A program made the translations under genes and the position numbers. A stretch of DNA of 64,000 bases from Nilaparvata lugens (taxonomy: Eukaryota; Arthropoda; Insecta; Hemiptera; Delphacidae), in contig NC_052507.1 of the NCBI RefSeq assembly GCF_014356525.2, forward strand, positions 41,166,097 to 41,230,096, written 5' to 3'. Under the pieces are notes generated by a model. It worked only from the letters and a program-made list of their open reading frames with translations, did no database searches and was not told the origin of the DNA. The stretch's first letter is position 1; every line of letters begins with the position of its first letter. Below are positions 57,000 to 64,000 of this stretch, one piece after another.

Positions 57000-58088
57000 A
57001 CTAGCAATATGTGTGAATTTAAATCAAAGAGAAAAAAATACAAACAAAATAGCCGATGAGGACAAGAACATGCATGCCGACAACGTCATCATCATCATCA
57101 TCGTCAGTCTAGTAAAGTGATTGACAGGATAAAAGGTTTGCATGAATCAATTATTCATAAGCATAAATTGTTAACTAGTATGATTAGGGAAAATGATACA
57201 ATTAGACAAAAATCATTTTAACCAATTGTCAATCCACTAAAAGAATTGAAAGATACACTTGTATGACAACATCAGCAGCAGCAGCAGCAGATGGCTGACA
57301 CTAGAAGCAGACTTGAAGAAGAATCAGAGGAGGAGGAGGAGGAGGAGGATGAGGAGGAGGAGGAGGAGGAGGAGGAGGAGGAGGAAAAAGGTTAAATGGA
57401 GGATGAGGGGGAAGGATTGAATAGATCTAATGTGGGTGATATCTTGAATAAGACAACAATACAAAATGATTTCATTGATGAGTATATACACGAATTTCAT
57501 AAGGAAAAACCAAATAATTGTATATCTTATGGTATATGTTATGACAGTAATGATAATGAATACTTTATGGGTACAAAGGGAATTATTATTGACAATGCTA
57601 ATTTAATTATCAACAATAATAATAAATATTGTTCAACAGTTGGTTTGTGTGAACTTCTGTTTGAAAAACAGCCTGACATGAAAATGTACACCAAACGTGA
57701 TTTGATAAAATATTGAAATATACTACAGCTAACATCTGCTCATTTAGATCGTCGTGGATATGTTAAAAGAAATAAAGGCTACAAATCACAAATTATTCAA
57801 TCTTTATTCCCATCAGCAAGTGGGAAAACAAAGAAAAGATTGAGGAAGAACATTGCTGGTGATGCGGCGGCGGCTACTGCTGTTATTGGTGTGGGTTTTA
57901 TAAGAAATGAATCTACTAGTCGACAATATGTCTATTGGGATGATCCAAATGAACTGATTGACAGATTAAATATTCTAATTTCATCACAGCAGGCAGGAAA
58001 TAGATCACATATTGTTGAAATAGCTTCAATTATTGAAGAACTCAAAGAAAGTGGTATTATATTAGGTGGTGGCAGCAGCAGCAGTTAG
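57000..58088 (+). pseudogene. Conserved Polinton protein (DUF8207-like)
   Basis: Readable from about 57000 in broken pieces: a helical basic start (HESIIHKHKLLTSMIREND) and a TAA near 57219 before PIVNPLKEL. A (GGA)n Glu-rich tract (57325-57385) is followed by 57396-57716 with YGICYDSNDNEYFMGTKGI and CSTVGLCELLFEKQPDMKMY, then TGA (57714-57716), then the same frame to 58088 with a basic patch and YWDDPNELIDRLNILISS, IASIIEELKESGII. This is a family common in arthropod Polintons; the function is unknown. The last 310 bp recur inverted at 61588-61897. Confidence 0.75.
57325..57385 (+). repeat. (GGA)n repeat
   Basis: About 60 bp of GGA/GAG units inside the conserved Polinton gene; encodes Glu if read in frame. 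Confidence 0.9.
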
Positions 58089-58119
58089 TATGTGTTCAAC
58101 CTTGACAGAGATGGCAAGA
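57808..58119 (+). repeat. Inverted duplication, arm 1 (junction of displaced block)
   Basis: About 310 bp, reverse complement of 61588-61897 with small changes. It ends at GATGGCAAG/ATAGTAACT; beyond that the sequence is LINE-C 3' flank. Confidence 0.85.
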
Positions 58120-59602
58120 TAGTAACTATAGATATTATATTGTTATGCAGCTACATAAATTGGCGGAGCTTTGGACATATCAATGTCCATTCTTCGGAAA
58201 AATATTAAAAATATCCTCCCCACCAACTCTCTACCAAAACGTTAATTTAATTAATTAAACTAAGGATTCATTTATTAATGGAAATATTGTAAAAGTTTTA
58301 ATTAATATAAATATTTAAGAGAAAAAAACAGAAAATTGATAGAGTAAAATAATTATAAAGGTAGATAAGATCAAATTATTGATTAATAAAATGAAGTAGG
58401 CTGGAAGTAGATAAGGGTAATCAACATTAAGTAATATACAGCAGTAGCAGTGGATAATTAAAATAACATGAGTTTATATAATATATATACAATTCATTCT
58501 ATAACAGGTTTAAAGGTTTGTATTTGTGGGATTGGTGGGAGATGGTTGTCATGTGAACGTTCTAGGGCCAGACAGTTTCAGTCATTTGTTCCAAAAGATG
58601 TTTTTTAAAGTCAGGATGATACATTTTTCGCTCGGCTCTCGATAGACCTGATAGAAACAGGAAGTGCATTCCATGCACGACAGGCACTGACTAAGAAGGA
58701 TTTTGTGAAAATAGTAGTTCGATGATTGGGTATCCTTAAAGTACTTTCTCCGGTTCTAGTATGTGAAGCATCTATCCTCCTACCTTCAGAGACAAATTTG
58801 GAATCATCTTCAAGATAGTTTGGATTACCATATTTCAAGATATCTCTAACAAGCTTGACTATTCGAAAAAGCCTTTGATTGGGAAGCTTTAATGTTGAAC
58901 TAGCAATGTGGGCTGGGGTGATATGATCATGGAATTGGAGAGAGTAGACGAAACGTAGACAATAATTTTGGCACCGTTGTAGTTTATCATTCAGAGTGAC
59001 TTGCATATCGTTAAGAACAGAATTACAATACATTAAATGTGGGAAGATGAGATTGAACCAATAGACTAATAATTTAATGTTTCTAGGGAGAATATCGTGC
59101 ATTTTCTTGAATGCATGCATGGCTGAGAATACCTTTTTACAAGTTTTGTTCACTTGTTCTGACCGGTCAAGAGTATTATTCATATTGATGCCTAAATTTT
59201 TAACTGAGCTACAGTAAGAAATGTCATTACCATCTACACTAATTTTGTGAATCGATTCAAGGTCAATATTGTTTATAAGACGAGAATATCCAATTATAAT
59301 GGGTTGTGTTTTGATGGGATTAAGCTTGAGGCCATTTTTCTTTGTCCATTCCACTATCGAATTGATATCCTGATTCATTATTCCAACTGTTTCATTAATT
59401 TTTGTTATGGGACAGCTTAAATAGATTTGAAGGTCGTCTGCATAAGTATGGAAACTGGAGAATTTGATAATGGAAGGAAGGTCATTACCATACAAAGTGA
59501 AGAGGAGAGGGCCTAACATTGAACCTTGTGGTACTCCATGCATAACGTTTTTCCAAGTAGACTTTTTGTCACCGACAGATACACATTGTTTCCTACCTAA
59601 TA
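58120..59602 (-). pseudogene. LINE-C 3' half: RT palm, C-terminus and 3' UTR
   Basis: Minus-strand frame 58611-59543 (310 residues) with HGVPQGSMLGPLLF and FHTYADDLQIYL (catalytic YADD), then a thumb and a long C-terminal domain. Just upstream (to 59602) it continues the RT frame that stops at 40745 on the plus strand. 58120-58610 is 3' UTR or flank. It is in the opposite orientation to its other half, which shows an inversion. Confidence 0.88.
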
Positions 59603-59608
59603 GATAGG
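59603..59608. repeat. Polinton target-site duplication, right (reads GATAGG here)
   Basis: Reverse complement of CCTATC (40740-40745), directly next to the right terminal repeat. It proves that this end and 40746 belong to one insertion. Confidence 0.85.
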
Positions 59609-60353
59609 AGTAGTGTAGATTTGAGAGTTCTGCACAAGACCAATAGGTGACGAGGGGTGTGGCCTAAAACCCCACCCCCTCAAAGTCCTAGTGTCGGCCA
59701 TTTTGGCCACGCCCCCAACCAATGGGAAGCGAGGGGGCGTGGCCAAAATGGCAGATTTCCCCACCACACCCCCTCCACCCTCCAGCCCTAGTGTCGGCCA
59801 TTTTTCCCCCCACCAAAGTCCCTCCCCCAACCAATAGGAAGCAAGGGGGCGTGTCCAAAATGGCTGATTTCCACGTGTCGGCCATTTTGTCCCCCACCAG
59901 GTACAAAATGATGGCCCCCCTGCCCATGAGTCAGGCCTCCCACCAATAGGAAGGCACCCCCCACCCCCACCAATAGGAAGGCACCAATAGACCCCCCACC
60001 AATAGGAAGGCTTGATCCCCTTCTTTGTTGACCAGGTGCACCTGTCACGCCCCATCAATAGGAAGGCTTGTCCCCCTTCTTTGTTGACCAGCAGGTGCAC
60101 CTGTCACGCCCCCCACCAATAGGAAGGCTTGTCCCCCTTCTTTGTTGACCAGCAGCAGGTGCACAACCTGCTTGGGCCAGCAGCAGCAGGCTTGCCAACC
60201 CAACATTCATATATATTAAATCTCAGATATCACAGATATTTAAAATCTCAGATATCTCAGATATTTAAAATCTCAGATATCTCAGATATTTCAGATAGAA
60301 ATTTTTGCAATTTCAACTGGGCAAAACTCACAACTACTACTACTAGCTTGCTT
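59609..60353 (-). repeat. Polinton right terminal repeat
   Basis: Matches 40746-41603 but is ~110 bp shorter, mainly through fewer CAAAACTCACAACTACTAC and ACCAATAGGAAGGC units. Starts AGTAGTGTAG on the plus strand. Confidence 0.9.
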
Positions 60354-60378
60354 TTTTTTATTATTTAAATCACTACTA

Positions 60379-61601
60379 CTAGTCATCTACTTCCCAGTCA
60401 TATTTCTTTCTTTTTGTATCATTTGCTGCTGGTGGTCTCCTTCCACTGAACATTCTTTTCAGAAACAACTCTTGTACTTGATCAGAATCCAAATTATGCT
60501 GTCTAGCTTCACTCATGTCAAAGATGAACCTCTTTTTGACATATTGTGCAATCAAATAGTATGAAAAGTTGAACAACTGTTCATGTAAATAATTCTGAAA
60601 ATCCTCACCCTTCATAATCATCTGCATAATGTCAACTTTTAATTTGTCACCTAGTGCTAAATTTTTACCATCAAGTTGCTTATGCATGTCTACAAACATG
60701 GCATTAATTGCAGTTTTTATTTTGAGTACCTTCTGATTAAACTCTTGCTTCTTAATAAATTTTCAGTTTGTGTGAGTAGACTCTCTTTTAAATCTGTCAA
60801 TTTCCTATCTAGCAAATCTGTATCAACATGTTTCAAACTATTATTCTTACTTTGTTGTTCACATAATGATTTCAATTCATCTGATTTTTGATCAAACAAT
60901 GACCTACTAACATACTCTACCTCAATTTCATCACTAATTGATTTTGATAGGGTTTTCAATTGTAAATCAAAATTCTGTTTTTGCTGTGCTATTTCCTTCA
61001 ATATATCAGATATTGTATGTAATTTACTTTCAAACACGTTCTTTGTAATTAAATCAGCCTGTAGTTTTTGGAATATATTAGTTGATATTGCAAGTAATTT
61101 GCTGTCTAGATATTTTCTATTTACTAATGATGATGAATCATACTGCAGTTTATTGAATATATTTGTTGAAATTTCCTGTAATTTACTGTCCGAGTATTGT
61201 CTGTTAACCAGCAGTGATGGATCAGACTGCAGTTTATTGAATATATTTGTTGAAATTTCCTGTAATTTACTGTCCAAGTATTGACTGTTTACCAGCAGTG
61301 ATGGGTCAGTCTGCAGTTTATTGAATATATTCGTTGAAATTTCCTGTAATTTATTGTCCAAGTATTGTCTGTTAACCAACAATGGATCTGACTGTAATTT
61401 AGTAAATATATTTGATGATATTTCAAGTAGTTTACTGTCTAAATATTCTCTACTTGCTGCCACTAACGATGTTGATTCACAACCACTGTTTACTGCTGCT
61501 GCTGCTGCTGCTGCTGTATGATTACTATTAAACACATGATGTGTTCGACCAAAGCAATCTATTGTACTACTACTCACAGTACTACTTGCCATCTCTGTCA
61601 A
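60379..61601 (-). pseudogene. Coiled-coil stalk-like Polinton protein
   Basis: 60717-61601 (294 residues) holds five near-identical 27-28-residue units of the form QYLDSKLQEISTNIFNKLQS-DPSLLVN (28 = four heptads), then further coiled coil. A frameshift near 60755 separates it from 60379-60699 (106 residues: FVDMHKQLDGK, LFNFSYYLIAQYVKKRF, basic end). One gene of about 400 residues is likely. It is the last gene before the right terminal repeat. The shape suggests a fibre or tether; no homologue is recalled. Confidence 0.6.
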
Positions 61602-61897
61602 GTGTTGAACAGATACTAACTGCTGCTGCTGCCACCACCTAATATAATACCACTTTCTTTGAGTTCTTCAATAATTGAAGCTATTTCAACAATATGAGAT
61701 CTATTTCCTGCCTGCTGTGATGAAATTAGAATATTTAATCTGTCAATCAGTTCATTTGGATCATCCGAATAGACATATTGTCGACTAGTAGATTCATTTC
61801 TTATAAAACCCACACCAATAACAGCAGTAGCCGCCACACATCACCAGCAATGTTCTTCCTCAATCTTTTCTTTGTCTTCCCACTTACTGATGGGGAA
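61588..61897 (-). repeat. Inverted duplication, arm 2 (with gene fragment 61616-61837)
   Basis: Reverse complement of 57808-58119. Encodes the same C-terminal ~70 residues (DDPNELIDRLNILISS) but with Trp before DDP changed to Ser. Cut on the right by a MITE at about 61898. Confidence 0.85.
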
Positions 61898-62210
61898 AAG
61901 TGCCAACCAATTTTTTTAGATGGGGCAAAGTTCCTGGAATTTTTACAGATATAGGACTTGCTCCAGTTCATAGAGCTTATCAATGACTATTTCAGGTATG
62001 AATTTGATCAAAATCGTTGGAGCTGTTTTCGAGAAAATCGCGAAAAAACCCTCTTTTTGGCAACATTTTCGCTGGCAACATTTTCTTGGATTGAATTTGA
62101 TCGAAATTGTTTGTGTCAGATCCTTATAGTTTAAGGACCTTACGTTCCAAATTTCAAGTCATTCCGTTAACTGGGAGATGAAATATCGTGTAAACAGACG
62201 CACATACACT

Positions 62211-62302
<92 letters not shown>

Positions 62303-62431
62303 AAAAACCACTTTTTCGGACTCAGGGGACCTTGAAACGTATAGAAACTTACAAATTGTGGTACCTTAATTTTTTTCGGAAAGCAATACTTTCCTTACGG
62401 TACCTATGGTAATAGGGCAGGAAAGTAAAAA
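61898..62431. mobile_element. AC-microsatellite MITE, 5'-truncated
   Basis: Same family as 2585-3284, lacking the left end with ACTTTCCTTGCC. Long (AC)n tracts at about 62213-62298. The right end is GGCAGGAAAGTAAAA. It abuts the Polinton inverted duplication. Confidence 0.75.
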
Positions 62432-64000
62432 CTAGATAGGCTAGGTTTGAGCAGCAGTTGGATCTGTTGGATCTGTCAGATGATTTTAAATTGAGTTTGT
62501 ATATTATTTTCTTTGTTGGTTTAGAATCGTCTGTAGCTCAAATCTAGTTTATTTTGTTTTGGTGAAGTTGGGTCTAAATGAATAGATGGGTAGCCGTCTA
62601 GTTGTCACCCCGACTACTTGTCACCTACAGAGCACCAGTTGGTACCACCCTCGCGTCGTAGGGAGGACGGATCAACCAATTTTTGTTACTGGTTATGATG
62701 TAGAATTGAATTCTAAGCACTTTTGGTTCAGTAACATTTTCCCGTCAAATGCACGGTTCGGGAGATATTAACCGTCTTAGCAGTCTTTGCTATTTTTAGG
62801 ATAGATTTTTTCGAGTTGGTTGAAAACAGAAAAAAATGAATGAGCCCTTTTGATGACTGAATCAGATTTAGAACACAATTATTCTAAACACATTTTGTTC
62901 AGTTATATTTTCAAAATATATATGAGTTAAATTGTTGTTTCATTTAATTGTGTAAATAAGGCTCTTTATGGATCTCTGTGAGCCTTTGTATGTAAAGAAA
63001 ATGAATAAATTTCCCCGTCAGATGCACCGTTTACGAGTAAATTGAGCCTAATGCTAGGACAGTCAAATTTTCATTCATTAATGATACGGCAGATGGAGCT
63101 ATCAGTCTGGTTATCAACTGAGGTATTACATGAAGTCTGGTAATTAATATGAGGATAAATAATTATTTATGCACACTTGCGCTCAGATTGCAATCAGACC
63201 ATAAGAAGGCCAATGAGAATCTTCAAGTCTTGTGTCTGTGTCTTCTACACTCACAGACACTGTTTAAACAAATTTTATGAGTATGATTATTAAGAAGAGT
63301 AGCGTGTTGCCATATCTATCACTGCAAATATTAAAAGAAAGAAATTATTTCTCGAATTAAGAAAGAAATATTTTGAGGCTCTTTCAACATCCAGTCTGTT
63401 TGTTTCTATACTTATTCTTGATTGCACCATGGTTGGAAAGGCTCACTCACAAAGACATGATGTTGAAAATACAAATATAGGAATCTTAATGCCTTTCCAT
63501 ATAGAACTTGATAGTTTGGCTTCATTTTCCAACTTCCAAATGAAGAGCCAGCCGGAATGGTGATTTCTTGTGGAGTGGACTCGAGGGGATAGGTTGTCAT
63601 GACCGTAGATGACTACTTGTACCCTCGTAAAAATATGCCATTGCCGTCAAGTTGTCCCCCCGACTACTTGACACCTACTGGACCGGAGGTGTCAACTAGT
63701 CCCGACCGTAAACGACAACTTGACACCTCGCACCCTTACGACAGGGTGTCCCCCCGACTAGTTGTCACCTCCTTGGAAAGGATACAACTAGACGGGTATG
63801 GCTCACGTCTACTTGTCCCCTAAAAACCGGTTTTAGAAGGGGACAAGTAGTCGGGGTGGACAATTTGAACAGTATTAACATTTGTTATTTATGTTTCATT
63901 TACATTGGACTTTCAGCTTTCTATTTTCCTGAAATTTAACTTTGTAGAACGGTAAATAAATTTTCTATGAAAGTTCAAAGTGTGTATACATTTTTTTTAA
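62432..64000. other. Right flank, no gene; CTACTTGTC-type repeats
   Basis: No supported gene. Around 62590-62660 and 63600-63870 short motifs such as CCGACTACTTGTCACC recur, plus their reverse complement (GGGGACAAGTAGTCGGGG). A hairpin at 63809-63850 has 13-bp arms (CTACTTGTCCCCT / AGGGGACAAGTAG). The rest is unremarkable AT-rich DNA. Confidence 0.55.

Larger units (their letters stand above)
40746..58119 (+). mobile_element. Polinton/Maverick, main body
   Basis: A virus-like DNA transposon of about 20 kb when its displaced right end (59609-61897) is included. It begins AGTAGTGTAG, has long terminal repeats, and carries the diagnostic set: pPolB, DDE integrase, adenain-type protease, FtsK/A32-type ATPase, double-jelly-roll MCP and penton-like protein. 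Left-half genes are on the minus strand, right-half genes on the plus strand. Almost every gene has an in-frame stop or a frameshift, so the copy is inactive. Confidence 0.95.
59609..61897 (-). mobile_element. Polinton right end, in inverted block
   Basis: Contains, from right to left, the repeated C-terminus of the conserved Polinton gene, a coiled-coil stalk gene, and the right terminal repeat ending at 59609. Read on the minus strand this is the normal right part of the element that begins at 40746. Confidence 0.85.

Noticed and set aside
1..64000. CRISPR arrays, bacterial-type operons, rRNA or tRNA genes
   Set aside because: No regular spacer arrays, no rRNA motifs and no cloverleaf were seen; the repeats present are transposon ends and microsatellites.

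Overview
This window is repeat-dense animal chromosomal DNA, most likely from a hemipteran insect. It holds APE-type LINEs, a BEL/Pao retrotransposon, a Polinton, and short AC-microsatellite elements whose ends read ACTTTCCTTGCC / GGCAAGGAAAGT, which I associate from memory with planthopper genomes. There are no bacterial-style operons, rRNA or recognisable tRNA. Almost everything readable is mobile DNA. The only host-gene candidates are two small spliced exons and one THAP exon.

Layout. (1) Positions 1-15121 and 23206-38787 are two near-identical direct copies of one ~15 kb block. It holds the 5' part of LINE-B, the start of a BEL/Pao gag, two AC-bearing MITEs, two host-like exons, a long foldback repeat, a THAP exon, and LINE-A. 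The first copy ends exactly at a 100-N gap (15122-15221), carries many 1-bp indels, and looks like an unmerged haplotype or contig overlap. (2) 15222-25774 is a minus-strand BEL/Pao element (RNase H, RT, protease, gag). Its gag is split by a complete LINE-B (18697-25200) flanked by an 8-bp target-site duplication. (3) LINE-A (about 31970-36846 and beyond, minus) and LINE-B share an unusual ORF1: an N-terminal FLYWCH-type zinc finger, a coiled coil, then an SGNH (GDSL) esterase. (4) 38785-40745 is the first half of LINE-C, cut by a Polinton/Maverick.

The Polinton starts at 40746 with AG and is flanked by the 6-bp duplication CCTATC. Leftward genes: a small OB-like protein, two small unknowns, the double-jelly-roll major capsid protein, a penton-like minor capsid protein, an adenain-type protease, a phospholipase-A2-like minor capsid protein, and more unknowns. 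Rightward genes: a two-BIR IAP-like gene, a two-exon acidic gene, protein-primed DNA polymerase B, a DDE integrase with chromodomain, an FtsK/A32-type packaging ATPase, and a conserved Polinton protein. Nearly every gene has a stop or frameshift, so this is a decayed but almost complete copy.

The right end of the Polinton (coiled-coil stalk gene, right terminal repeat, matching CCTATC, second half of LINE-C) is present but inverted as a block (about 58119-61897). A 310-bp inverted duplication marks the join. Reversing this block would give one standard Polinton in one LINE. The last 2 kb (62432-64000) holds no gene I can support, only a short CTACTTGTC-type repeat.

Functionally, the Polinton gene set covers capsid assembly and maturation (MCP, penton, protease, ATPase), DNA replication (pPolB), integration (INT), and possible host-cell manipulation (BIR/IAP, PLA2). 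Family assignments come from motifs read by eye; no database search was run.
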